From contig NZ_JQCL01000057.1 of assembly GCF_001438845.1 (NCBI RefSeq), positions 62,001 to 126,000 of the forward strand: a stretch of DNA of 64,000 nucleotides, given 5' to 3'. Numbering within the stretch: the first letter of the stretch is position 1; each line of letters begins with the position of its first letter. Below the pieces are notes generated by a model. The model was given only the letters and a program-made list of their open reading frames with translations. It searched no databases and was not told the origin of the DNA. Below are positions 7,133-15,480 of this stretch, in pieces. Both the position numbers and the translations under genes were made by a program. The stretch is from Lactiplantibacillus xiangfangensis. GTDB taxonomy: Bacteria; Bacillota; Bacilli; Lactobacillales; Lactobacillaceae.

Positions 7133-8653
7133 ATGCCAGCGATGACCACTTTAGTGACACCCGCAGAAAATCGCTTCTTTTTGTTAAGCGAGCGGGTACG
7201 GCGGCAAAGCAGTTTGCAGCAAATTAGTCCACTATTACGTGAACACGTCACAATCAAAGCGGACAGTGACTTTTTGAAGCCGACGGTCCGTAACTTAATT
7301 ATTCAAAAACACGCGGATTGGTTAACCGCTTGTAGTCACGAGTGGCAACTACTAGCTAGCTTGCCTTACGTGATTAATCCGAGTGAATCCCGGACTCAGT
7401 GGCGGCATTGCGAACTGTGCCACAAGCCGGTGCGCTATGAATATCACGTTCAAAATAAACACAACCACCAGGAATTAGTGGTGGGTTCGGAGTGCGTTAA
7501 AAAGTTCATGAACGCTGAAACCCGCTATTTGATGGTGATTACAACTGAAGATAACCGCAACGCGGTCCAGCAGTATCAGACTCTGACAGAGGCAGTGCCC
7601 GTTGTGCCAACAATTATGTTTAAGCAGCCGTGGCTACCGGATCTACCAGTGAGCCAGCGTCCGCAGGCACAACAGCTGCGGCAGACGACAACGGATACGG
7701 TGACGACGTACCTAAGACGCAGAACGACTAAGCTCCCGTTGCGTGAGTTGCGTCCGGCCGAGCAGACTTATCAGCGTCTGGCTGCCGACGAACAAGCCGT
7801 TGTGGCTGCTGAAAAGCACGCTGCCCAACAGCGATTAGTACAAGACCAGCAACAACGCCAAATCGATGCGCAACAGTCTGTGAATGCGGCCGAACAAAAG
7901 TTACGCAATAGCCGGGCATACCGCCGTTACTTGAGTCAGTTAGCCGCAATTATCGTGACGCGTCCTGAACGCCCAGAAGCCAAACAACGATTTGAAAAGT
8001 TAACGGTACCTGCCATGTCAAAAACGTTAGTCAATTCCTACCAATTTGGGCAAATGGTGATTGAGTACCGGCAGACGGGACGGATTCAAGTACGTCGGCT
8101 GGCCATGTTAGACCACCAATTCGTACAAGATCTCGACCAAACGACCCGTGAATTAGATCAGCGGCAAACGACCCGTTTCTACGACGACGTCTTCAACAGT
8201 TGTTGGGGATGGACTTATCATCAAGCAGCGAACCAGCGAGCGGATTGGCAACGATTGTTAACGACGCGCTGGGCGTCCCAACTGACGCTGACATGGTTTG
8301 AGCAATTGTGTGACCAGTCGACAGTGACGCAGATTGAAACGTGGTTAGGGGCTCACGCAACGGAAACGATGCAACGTGAACTTGGTCGGCGGTTGGCTGC
8401 CAATCCCGAGTTAGGGGTAATTGCACGGCAACGACTGACTAAGGGTGAGCTACAAACCTTTTGTCGGCGTGAACTGGCGACTAGCGAGACGATGGCAGAC
8501 TTTAACCAGCGCTTTGATCAGCAGTATCACTTAGCAATGGAACGACAAGCCGAATTACACGAAACGTTAAGTTACTTTTATGTGGCGCAACATAGTGAGA
8601 CTGACCACCAGACGGCGATTCGACGCTTCCAGTGGCTATTAGAACACCGGTAA
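7133..8653 (+). CDS. Uncharacterised protein with Cys-x2-Cys...Cys motif
   Basis: A 506-residue protein I do not recognise. Near the N-terminus, C93-x2-C96 and a later C121 with several intervening histidines (H-C-E-L-C-H-K-P and G-S-E-C-V-K-K-F) look like a small metal-binding knuckle. The middle (about 215-330) is rich in Q, A, R and E and is probably a long coiled coil; the C-terminus is helical. The frame is open back to 7010, but that start lies inside the ohyA terminator. ATG 7133 with AGAGGGGAG eight bases ahead is the sensible start. A parS site begins right after its stop codon. Confidence 0.7.
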   Translation: MPAMTTLVTPAENRFFLLSERVRRQSSLQQISPLLREHVTIKADSDFLKPTVRNLIIQKHADWLTACSHEWQLLASLPYVINPSESRTQWRHCELCHKPVRYEYHVQNKHNHQELVVGSECVKKFMNAETRYLMVITTEDNRNAVQQYQTLTEAVPVVPTIMFKQPWLPDLPVSQRPQAQQLRQTTTDTVTTYLRRRTTKLPLRELRPAEQTYQRLAADEQAVVAAEKHAAQQRLVQDQQQRQIDAQQSVNAAEQKLRNSRAYRRYLSQLAAIIVTRPERPEAKQRFEKLTVPAMSKTLVNSYQFGQMVIEYRQTGRIQVRRLAMLDHQFVQDLDQTTRELDQRQTTRFYDDVFNSCWGWTYHQAANQRADWQRLLTTRWASQLTLTWFEQLCDQSTVTQIETWLGAHATETMQRELGRRLAANPELGVIARQRLTKGELQTFCRRELATSETMADFNQRFDQQYHLAMERQAELHETLSYFYVAQHSETDHQTAIRRFQWLLEHR

Positions 8654-8656
8654 GAA

Positions 8657-8672
8657 TGTTTCACGTGAAACA
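8657..8672. other. parS: parS centromere site 1 (ParB/Spo0J binding)
   Basis: TGTTTCACGTGAAACA is an exact match to the 16-bp Bacillus-type parS palindrome (TGTTNCACGTGAAACA). It is intergenic, starting three bases after a stop codon. It should nucleate ParB spreading for chromosome segregation. Confidence 0.9.
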
Positions 8673-8718
8673 TCTTAATTGAGTGGCAAGATGCTTCTGA
8701 AACGATAAGACAAGCTAG

Positions 8719-8748
8719 AAAAAAGATGGCTGTAAGCCATCTTTTTTT
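8719..8748. terminator. Bidirectional terminator
   Basis: AAAAAAGATGGCT-gta-AGCCATCTTTTTTT separates the Cys-motif gene from the convergent unknown gene. Confidence 0.9.
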
Positions 8749-8793
8749 GACTGTTTTCATTATCCATTTTGAAAATTAGTAGATATTATGAAA

Positions 8794-9423
8794 TTAATAA
8801 CTAGTGTGTGATGATGCGTTGATAGCCCCATACGCGCGTACTATTTGTTCGCCAATTTGCGTTTCAACTTTGCTGATGTAATGAGTGTCATCTAAAGGAA
8901 ATTCAGAGTTGGCTTTAACAGGTATAATGACTGCACCTGCGATTTTTTGATTGATTTGCTCAACATAGTGTTCAGTTGTGTCCTGTTGAAGATGATAGTA
9001 TTCAGCTAAAGCCTTAGCCGTATCTCCCAGTGGAAACGTGTATTTTTTGAGCAGATCATTGTATCTTATCGTAGTTCTACCAACTACTACTACTTTTCCC
9101 ATATCTGATATTTCTACCCAGAGATAGCTATCCAGCAGTCTGCGATTGTTTTGCGAAAACTCTTTAAATTTATTTTTGATATACTGTTCCTTATCTTTCT
9201 GGTCTTGATTAGTAAGATCCAGTGAGACAGAAAAGATGTTTTCGACATCAGCAGCAGAAGGATTAACAAGACTGTTTGCCAAAGGCTCTAAATTTGTACA
9301 ACACAAGTCAGAATCTGCTTTCAGAGTATTACACCCCAGACCAAGTAGTTGTTTAATTTGATCCGCAGCTTCTTCTGGTGATCCAAGCGATACTAAATGA
9401 GTGCATTTTGGTGTAGTTGTCAT
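8794..9423 (-). CDS. Uncharacterised 209-aa protein between two parS sites
   Basis: I recognise no family. GAGGAG eight bases ahead of the ATG and a full-length frame support coding. The protein is hydrophilic, with no signal peptide or membrane segment. Four early cysteines include an adjacent pair (D-L-C-C-T-N). The middle is charged, and a strand-rich stretch V-V-V-V-G-R-T-T-I-R-Y lies near the centre. Base composition is visibly more AT-rich than the neighbouring genes, which hints at acquisition. It is monocistronic and flanked on both sides by parS and terminators. Confidence 0.75.
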   Translation of the reverse strand: MTTTPKCTHLVSLGSPEEAADQIKQLLGLGCNTLKADSDLCCTNLEPLANSLVNPSAADVENIFSVSLDLTNQDQKDKEQYIKNKFKEFSQNNRRLLDSYLWVEISDMGKVVVVGRTTIRYNDLLKKYTFPLGDTAKALAEYYHLQQDTTEHYVEQINQKIAGAVIIPVKANSEFPLDDTHYISKVETQIGEQIVRAYGAINASSHTSY

Positions 9424-9619
9424 ACCATTTTCTCCTCAGTAGTCGGTTTAATTTAGTAATCTGTTCTTAAAGCAACACAGGTTACAAAACTAACTATGCA
9501 ATAATAAATGTGAAAATTCCAAAATAAACACCTCTAGCATAAAGAAATTATATGGAATTATTTGGTAGTAGGAAAGTTGGGCCTTAGAAGGCCGGTGGCA
9601 CACTGAAATAGTATTGGAT

Positions 9620-9635
9620 TGTTCCACGTGAAACA
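9620..9635. other. parS: parS centromere site 2
   Basis: TGTTCCACGTGAAACA fits the parS consensus, with C at the one free position. It lies 963 bp from site 1, in the 286-bp gap before the ECF operon terminator. Confidence 0.88.
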
Positions 9636-9657
9636 TTATTTAGTTAGATTTTTGACT

Positions 9658-9700
9658 AAAATAGGGCCACCCAACAGCGTTTGCTGGGTGGCCCTATTTA
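9658..9700. terminator. Terminator of the ECF operon (bidirectional)
   Basis: AAATAGGGCCACCCA pairs with TGGGTGGCCCTATTT around a short loop, placed just after the stop of ecfT on the minus strand. Confidence 0.9.
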
Positions 9701-9709
9701 AAAGGTTAT

Positions 9710-10546
9710 TTATTTAAATGGATTCCAAAAACGTCCGCCGTTAACCTTAAACAGGGCAATGCCAAGTAAAATTAACAAGGCCACGACTAGTAACGCGAGG
9801 TAATCGTTACGCTTGAACTTCTGCGCCATGTACCACGTCCGTTTTTTGCCCTTACCAAAGCGGCGTAATTCCATCGCTTGGCTGATCACTTCAATCCGAT
9901 CCAGGCTGGAAAAAATCAGGGGTAGCATAATTTGAATACCACCTTTGACTCGAGTCATAAATTTCGCCTTTTTAGAAATTTCAAACCCACGGGCTTGTTG
10001 CGCTAAGCTGATTGTCCGGTAATCCGATTGAACATCCGGAATATAGCGGAGCGCAATGGCGACCGAGTAGCTGATACGATAGGAAATCCCAATCTTATTC
10101 AGACTAGCTGCGAATTCACTAGGGTTGGTCGTCATCAAAAAAATCAATGCCAACGGAACCGCGAACGTGTACTTAAGAAGTAAGTTGAACTCGTAAAAGA
10201 GTTGCTCCGTCGTCAAGTTAAAGTAGTGGTTAGAACTCCCTAGTAGTAGGTGTTCGGTGCCATAAATATCGACTCCATAATGGGGGGCAAAGACGTAGAC
10301 CATGACGAGGTTCAACACGGAAAAACCGATGATAACACTCATCACAAAGGATACGTCGCGATATTTGATTTTTGAAAATCGAAATAAGATTAACGAGAAG
10401 ACCATGATACCGAGCAAATAACGGGTATCGAATGTCATCATGCCAATGACGGATAAGCCGACAAAGCTAAGCAACTTGGTACTACCACTCAAACGGTTTA
10501 AGAAGGTGTGCCTGTCATCGTAACCAATCAATAGTTGATGTTGCAT
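9710..10546 (-). CDS. ecfT: ECF transporter transmembrane T component
   Basis: A 278-residue CbiQ/EcfT-type membrane scaffold that couples the ATPases to a substrate-binding S component. It has several membrane segments (near 25-75, 105-150 and 250-270). The cytoplasmic coupling-helix signature is visible as A-Q-Q-A-R-G-F-E, followed by the second helix with R-I-E-V-I-S-Q-A-M-E-L-R-R-F-G. Its ATG shares one base with the stop of the upstream ATPase gene (TGATG), so the two are translationally coupled. It is the last gene of the S-AA'-T operon read from the Met T-box. Confidence 0.92.
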   Translation of the reverse strand: MQHQLLIGYDDRHTFLNRLSGSTKLLSFVGLSVIGMMTFDTRYLLGIMVFSLILFRFSKIKYRDVSFVMSVIIGFSVLNLVMVYVFAPHYGVDIYGTEHLLLGSSNHYFNLTTEQLFYEFNLLLKYTFAVPLALIFLMTTNPSEFAASLNKIGISYRISYSVAIALRYIPDVQSDYRTISLAQQARGFEISKKAKFMTRVKGGIQIMLPLIFSSLDRIEVISQAMELRRFGKGKKRTWYMAQKFKRNDYLALLVVALLILLGIALFKVNGGRFWNPFK

Positions 10547-12246
10547 CAGCGCGCCTCCCGTTCAGCCTGAACAAACTTAGCCACAAATTCGGTTGGATTG
10601 ATCGCGTGGGCCGCCGCCAACGAATAGAGGCTCGTCTTGGCTAATGAAGCTTGGTCAATAATGGTGTCGTTTGTGAGAACGTCGGCCGGCGCTGCGTCCA
10701 TTAAAATATTCCCACTACCCAGAACAATCGTCCGGTCAGTGTATTCGAGCATGAGGTGCATGTCATGGGTAATCAACATGATGGTCATGTCCTTTTCATG
10801 GTTGATTTTCGTTAAAAAGCCCATCATTTCGGTATAGTGTTGTAGGTCTTGTCCCGCAGTAGGTTCATCAAGAATGAGCATCGCTGGTTCTAGGACTAAA
10901 ATTGCCGCAATCGTCACGCGTTTCTTTTGGCCAAAACTCAGTGCCGAAATGGGCCAGTGCCGGAATTCGTAAAGTCCACAGACTTTTAAAACGTCGTAAA
11001 CGCGTTGCTCAATGGTATCAGGATCAACACCCCGTAAAACTAGTCCGGCCGCGACTTCATCGTAGATCAGTGTTTTTGAAATCATCTGGTTAGGGTCTTG
11101 CAAAATGTAACCGATCTGATCGGCCCGTTCTTTGACGGATTGGTGTTCCAACGGTTGCCCGTTGAAGGTCATGTGACCCTGTTGAGGGGTCAAAAAGCCA
11201 GTAATCAAGTTACTGAGCGTCGATTTACCAGTCCCGTTTTGGCCAACGAGGCTGACCATCTCACCCCGATTGAGGGTAGTCGAGAGGTCATTAATGATGG
11301 GTGCCTTGGGGTCGTATCCAAAGGTCAAGTGGTCGATGGTTAGTAGTGGGTCCGGGTGCTGGACGGGTGCCTTTAAGGTTACCCCCGCTGTCCAGCGTTG
11401 TAGCTGGTCCGTTAAATCTGGAACCTGTAAATTGGCTAAAGAATCGATGTGTTGGCACGTGTCGAGATCAACGCCAGCAAGCTTTAAAGCCGATAAATAT
11501 AACGGCTCACGCAATCCAAGCTGGGCCATTAAGGACTGCCGCAAAATGGCTTCGGGCTTGTCATCGGCCACAATGGCACCGTCTTGCATGACGATTAAGC
11601 GGTCGATTGGCTGTTGCAACACATCTTCAATTCGGTGTTCGATAATCACCACGGTCAAATCTTGCGTATGGGTCAAGTGATCGATCAAGGCCATCGACGC
11701 CTTACCAGAAGCGGGATCGAGGCTTGCCAACGGTTCGTCAAACAGCAAGATTTTACTGTTGTCGATTAAGACGCCGGCCATGGAGACCCGTTGTTTTTGA
11801 CCACCGGAGAGTTCCTGTGGCCGATGGGTCAATAAGTCCTTTAAATCTAACGTCGTTGCCCATTTTGCGGTTGCTTTTTGCATCTCGTCCTGCGATTGTT
11901 GGTCGTTTTCCAGTGAGAACGCCATGTCTTCGACAACGGTCAGGCCAACAAATTGGCTGTCGGGGTCTTGGAGGACGGTACCGACGTTCATGGAGAGGTC
12001 AAAAATAGAACTCTTCGTCACTTCTTTGCCGGCGACCATGGCAGTTCCAGCCACTTTTCCAGGATAGGATTGTGGAATGAGTCCGTTCAAACATCGCCCT
12101 AAGGTGGACTTTCCAGAACCGGATGGTCCCGCGATCAGAACCTTTTCACCGGGATAAATATCCAGATTGATATGGCGTAACGTCGGTTCAGTTTGGCTGT
12201 TATATTGAAATGAAAAGTCTTTAAAGCTAATGATTGGTGCGGTCAT
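10546..12246 (-). CDS. ECF transporter ATPase, two ABC domains fused
   Basis: A 566-residue protein with two complete ABC cassettes in tandem. The first has Walker A G-P-S-G-S-G-K-S at 40-47, signature L-S-G-G-Q-K-Q-R and Walker B L-L-F-D-E-P. The second has Walker A G-Q-N-G-T-G-K-S (about 337), signature L-S-F-G-Q-K-K-R and Walker B L-I-L-D-E-P. It stands for the EcfA-EcfA' heterodimer of the housekeeping ECF module, here fused into one chain as in YkoD. It powers import together with the T and S proteins on either side. Start ATG 12246 lies four bases after the S-component stop. Confidence 0.93.
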   Translation of the reverse strand: MTAPIISFKDFSFQYNSQTEPTLRHINLDIYPGEKVLIAGPSGSGKSTLGRCLNGLIPQSYPGKVAGTAMVAGKEVTKSSIFDLSMNVGTVLQDPDSQFVGLTVVEDMAFSLENDQQSQDEMQKATAKWATTLDLKDLLTHRPQELSGGQKQRVSMAGVLIDNSKILLFDEPLASLDPASGKASMALIDHLTHTQDLTVVIIEHRIEDVLQQPIDRLIVMQDGAIVADDKPEAILRQSLMAQLGLREPLYLSALKLAGVDLDTCQHIDSLANLQVPDLTDQLQRWTAGVTLKAPVQHPDPLLTIDHLTFGYDPKAPIINDLSTTLNRGEMVSLVGQNGTGKSTLSNLITGFLTPQQGHMTFNGQPLEHQSVKERADQIGYILQDPNQMISKTLIYDEVAAGLVLRGVDPDTIEQRVYDVLKVCGLYEFRHWPISALSFGQKKRVTIAAILVLEPAMLILDEPTAGQDLQHYTEMMGFLTKINHEKDMTIMLITHDMHLMLEYTDRTIVLGSGNILMDAAPADVLTNDTIIDQASLAKTSLYSLAAAHAINPTEFVAKFVQAEREAR

Positions 12247-12250
12247 AGTA

Positions 12251-12811
12251 TTAACGTTCCTTTTTTAGGCTCCCACGTTGGGTCCGAGTCCGTGAGTATA
12301 AAACTAGTAGGATGGTCCCAATGATGGCAACTGAGATTGAGTCGATGATCCAGGTTGTGACGCCTTGCACGTACACTTTCGTTGCTGGTTCATGATAAAT
12401 AATGATATCACCGGTTGGTGCCAAAAGCACCCACCCAACAAAGTTAACGACGACTTGGTAAATGTTGAACCAAACTAATTTTGATGTGGAAAGGGCGCCG
12501 TTAGCGATTTTGAGCCGGTTTTTTGCTAACCCGAATGCGACTCCGATTAAACCATCAACGATGACCCATGTCCACCATGGTGAACCATAAGTGACGAAAT
12601 CGTTTAAAGCGTGGCCGATGAATACGGCTAGGCCGGCAGCGACTGGCCCAAAGATGGCGCCGAGTAAGGCCAGAAAACCAATGGAGACGTTGACCTGGGT
12701 ATTAGGAATCCCGGTTGGAATGGCCACGAACTTCATTAAAACAAAGATGACGGCGGCGCCAATCCCAGTAGCGACGACGGTACGGATTGAATTAGATTGC
12801 TGATTTTGCAT
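12251..12811 (-). CDS. ECF transporter S component, UPF0397 family
   Basis: A 186-residue membrane protein with five to six helices that supplies substrate specificity to the dedicated ECF module. The UPF0397 pattern is clear: an early A-x-G-A-A-x-x-x-x-L-M-K-F-V-A-I-P-T-G-I-P-N-T, then G-F-L-A-L-L-G-A-I-F-G-P-V-A. A GTG at 12820 overlaps the ribosome site, so I use ATG 12811, which has AGGAG at eight bases. The upstream Met-specifier T-box makes methionine or a precursor the most likely substrate. That is an inference from regulation, not from the protein. Confidence 0.88.
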   Translation of the reverse strand: MQNQQSNSIRTVVATGIGAAVIFVLMKFVAIPTGIPNTQVNVSIGFLALLGAIFGPVAAGLAVFIGHALNDFVTYGSPWWTWVIVDGLIGVAFGLAKNRLKIANGALSTSKLVWFNIYQVVVNFVGWVLLAPTGDIIIYHEPATKVYVQGVTTWIIDSISVAIIGTILLVLYSRTRTQRGSLKKER

Positions 12812-12873
12812 GCAAAACACTCCTTAGATATGAATAATAATGGCAAACAACGGTGATGAGCGGTATGGCAACG

Positions 12874-13107
12874 AAAAAAACGCGCCTGAAAGTTTACACT
12901 TTCAAGGACGCGTTTGTGCGTGTTACCACCTAGATTTTCCCCAAAGGGACTCGTCTTGATGTTAACGGATCGCTCCGACTAAGGTTGATTAGTGGCCCTA
13001 GTAGCTTCTTCGAGACCATCTTCGATTAACGTTGTCACCGTTTTGCACCAAACACGGCTCTCTAAAGGCAAAGGTTAATCTACTCATCTCGTCACAGCTT
13101 TTTCTCA
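12874..13107 (-). promoter_or_regulatory. T-box riboswitch, ATG (Met) specifier
   Basis: Read on the minus strand. Stem I contains AGTA (loop E, 5' side), the distal AGAGAG...TGGTG block, and on the 3' side GAA-G-ATG-G, placing the specifier codon ATG at 13019-13017. The T-box sequence AGGTGGTAACACG lies at 12931-12919, able to pair with an uncharged tRNA end. A terminator hairpin AACGCGTCC...GGCGCGTT with seven T's covers 12915-12874. Uncharged tRNA-Met should switch on the ECF operon. Confidence 0.9.
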
Positions 13108-13369
13108 TCTGAATTTAACTTATTACAGCATACGCCAAACCGTAAACCATCGCAAGCAAAACCAAGCGAAGGGCAGCGGTTACATGGGATTGGTCAGTAA
13201 TTACTTTATGTCTGCAACGTAAAGTAATCAAACTATTATAGTAGGTATTAAAGGACAACGACGGTTCGACAGCACTAATTGAACAAAGATAATAAAAGTA
13301 TATACAAATGATTTCATTTAGCTATTAAAAGGGGTAAACTAGTTACCAAGAACTTATTAAAGAAAGAAT

Positions 13370-14095
13370 GTGACTAATTTGGCTTACAAGTATGAAACGA
13401 TTGCCGACAGCTTACGAAACGATATCAAGTCCGGCAAATATACACCAGGTGAATTAATGCCGGATCAAAATAAGCTAGCGGCAAAGTTTGATACGACCCG
13501 GATTACGATCCACAAAGCGATTCAATTATTGATCATTGAAGGCATGGTCTACTCGAAACGGGGCGCCGGGACCTTTGTACGCAAAGACTTCAGTTTAACG
13601 GAGCATCGGCAAGAAACGCAAGTTGACCGCCCGCTGGGAACGACCCGGACGCATGAGGGAAAAAAGGTCACGAGTAAGGTTTTGGAACTAGAAGCCCGTT
13701 TACCGACCAAACGTGAAGCCGAACAGCTGATGATTGACGAAATGGATCCCGTTTACGTGATTCGGCGGACACGGTTCGTTGATGGCAAAATTTGGGCCTA
13801 CGAGCACACGATTATGCCAACTGGCCTGGTCACATTGACGAAGAAAGTTTTGGAAGGTTCTATTTATGGCTATTTGGAACGGGAGCACGGCATGAAGATT
13901 GCCGGCTCCCACCGGATCATCTCTGCGGCCAAGGCAACGGATGAGGATGTCGAAGCCATGGGTGCGACCTTAAATGAGCCCGTTTTAGTCATTAACCAGG
14001 TCAGTTACATGGATGATGGTCAACCGTTTGAAGTTTCGGAATCACATTTTCCGTACGCAACGAGTACCGTGGTTGCGGACATTCAAGTGCATTAA
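13370..14095 (+). CDS. GntR-family transcriptional regulator with UTRA domain (HutC type)
   Basis: A 241-residue DNA-binding regulator. The N-terminal winged helix (about 5-75) shows Y-E-T-I-A-D-S-L-R-N-D-I and R-I-T-I-H-K-A-I-Q-L-L, then the G-A-G-T-F-V wing. A UTRA effector domain fills 95-235. The start is GTG 13370 with only a weak AAAGAA site; TTG 13379 is an alternative. A TATATACAA half-palindrome near 13298 might be its own operator. Divergent from the T-box ECF operon and not obviously tied to a catabolic gene. The ligand is unknown. Confidence 0.88.
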   Translation: MTNLAYKYETIADSLRNDIKSGKYTPGELMPDQNKLAAKFDTTRITIHKAIQLLIIEGMVYSKRGAGTFVRKDFSLTEHRQETQVDRPLGTTRTHEGKKVTSKVLELEARLPTKREAEQLMIDEMDPVYVIRRTRFVDGKIWAYEHTIMPTGLVTLTKKVLEGSIYGYLEREHGMKIAGSHRIISAAKATDEDVEAMGATLNEPVLVINQVSYMDDGQPFEVSESHFPYATSTVVADIQVH

Positions 14096-14140
14096 AAAGA
14101 CGTTAGTACGACCAAAGAATAGTGAAATAACGCTTCTAAG

Positions 14141-14172
14141 AAGTCACCGCAGATTTCCGCGGTGACTTTTTT
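14141..14172 (+). terminator. Terminator after gntR
   Basis: AAGTCACCGC pairs with GCGGTGACTT and is followed by TTTT. Confidence 0.92.
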
Positions 14173-14293
14173 GATATGCAGTGTGATTATACCGCCTAAA
14201 ACACTGGTGTAGATTGCATTAGATTACTAAGAGCGTCATAATTAAGTTAGTGAAAGTAAGCGCTTTATTTAGCCTAATTAGGGGGGAACGCAT

Positions 14294-14629
14294 ATGCCAG
14301 AAAATTTTTACCAACGGCTGATCGATAAGTATGAACCAATGACGGAAGCCGCTTTTTTAACGCTCGTGAGTGTTCGTAAGCCAATCAAAAGTGAAGATAT
14401 TCCCGCAAAGATTGCGGCGTTGACGGACAACAAGCTACAACTTGGTTTGGGGACGCTATTCACTAATTTACATGCCATGACAAGGGACTATCTCATGACC
14501 GAACAAGTGGATGATGACGATGTACACACGTACGAAATCACGGGGAGTGGTGAATCCGTTTTGGAAGCGGAATACGCACGTTTAAAGCTACTCAATCAAA
14601 TCTGCGAGAATGAAAAGATTCAGGAATAA
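14294..14629 (+). CDS. PadR-like winged-helix regulator
   Basis: A 111-residue protein beginning M-P-E-N-F-Y-Q-R-L. A compact winged helix can be seen: E-A-A-F-L-T-L-V-S-V, then a helix and L-G-T-L-F-T-N-L in the recognition position. A short C-terminal helix follows (about 85-108). GGGGGG lies about ten bases ahead of the ATG. It opens an operon with two DUF2812 membrane proteins. That pairing is common in Firmicutes, where the PadR-like member is thought to control its partners. Similarity is distant, so the family call is tentative. Confidence 0.7.
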   Translation: MPENFYQRLIDKYEPMTEAAFLTLVSVRKPIKSEDIPAKIAALTDNKLQLGLGTLFTNLHAMTRDYLMTEQVDDDDVHTYEITGSGESVLEAEYARLKLLNQICENEKIQE

Positions 14630-14670
14630 CCGACAAATAATCGGGGGAGTATTGGAAAGAAGGGGATTCA

Positions 14671-15459
14671 ATGCGTCGGTATAAATTGATAATCAAGGGT
14701 TCAGAGACTGAATTAAAATGGTTGAACCACTTGGCTAAAAAGGGGTGGCTCTTAACAAGTGTTCGCGGCAACTGGTACCAGTTTACCAAGACGTCCAAAA
14801 CGTACCGCCTGTTTAGTGAGTACGTCACGGATGACGTGGCCACTGATTTGAAGCAGCCACAAGGACCGTTTCAAGTGTTAACAACGGTTCATTTAACGAA
14901 TCCAGAGATTTGGGTTTGTTACTCGGGAACGACTGAGCCGCAATTACAAGCAACCAGGGTCGATGCGGGTGATGCGGAATTGCAATTAAAAATTGCCTTA
15001 GCGATGCGAGCACACCTGTTAAATAGGATGAACATTCTCTTTGCGTTAGGATTGCTCCTCGTTATCGGGTTAATCTACTTTAACGTTTTCACGGATGACG
15101 GTATGGAGTGGATCGTTTTCTTTTGGTTAGTGATTAGCTTTACACCGGCCTTTATGGCGGGAAAAGTGCACCGGCAGTCCAATGCTTTGCGCGTCCGCAC
15201 CGGTGACTATCGGGGCGCTTGGCGACCAACTCAGCACGTCTTTTTGAATCATATGTCACATGATTTGGACTTAGATAAGGTCAAAGATATTGGTGAATGG
15301 ACGTTGGTCGGCCATGATCAAAAGGGGATGTACTGGTATGACGTGCGGTCATTAGCCAGTTTAGCTGAAATTAAGAAAACGCTACAGCCAATTGTTGGTG
15401 ATAGCGTTGACATATCGGTTATGAGCTACTTAGGCTTAGCGCCAATCGGGTATATTTAA
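14671..15459 (+). CDS. DUF2812 membrane protein, paralogue 1
   Basis: 262 residues of unknown function. The N-terminal soluble part starts R-Y-K-L-I-I-K-G-S-E-T-E-L-K-W-L and has the DUF2812 signature of an aromatic W-Y-x-F pair and a Y-R-L-F-S-E-Y strand. Two membrane helices lie near 115-165. A second soluble part ends W-T-L-V-G-H-D-x-K-G-M-Y-W-Y-D. It lies 41 bp after the PadR-like gene and 21 bp before its paralogue, in one operon. The pair clearly arose by tandem duplication. Confidence 0.8.
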   Translation: MRRYKLIIKGSETELKWLNHLAKKGWLLTSVRGNWYQFTKTSKTYRLFSEYVTDDVATDLKQPQGPFQVLTTVHLTNPEIWVCYSGTTEPQLQATRVDAGDAELQLKIALAMRAHLLNRMNILFALGLLLVIGLIYFNVFTDDGMEWIVFFWLVISFTPAFMAGKVHRQSNALRVRTGDYRGAWRPTQHVFLNHMSHDLDLDKVKDIGEWTLVGHDQKGMYWYDVRSLASLAEIKKTLQPIVGDSVDISVMSYLGLAPIGYI

Positions 15460-15480
15460 CCATTACAGGGAAGTGATTTT

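Noticed and set aside
12874-13107. Possible B12, thiamine or S-box riboswitch before the ECF operon
   Set aside because: The T-box core, loop E pair and specifier codon are all present, while none of the conserved blocks of those riboswitches is.
14240-14275. cre-like GTAAGCGCTTTATT before the PadR-like gene
   Set aside because: Three positions of the CcpA consensus fail; too weak to call.
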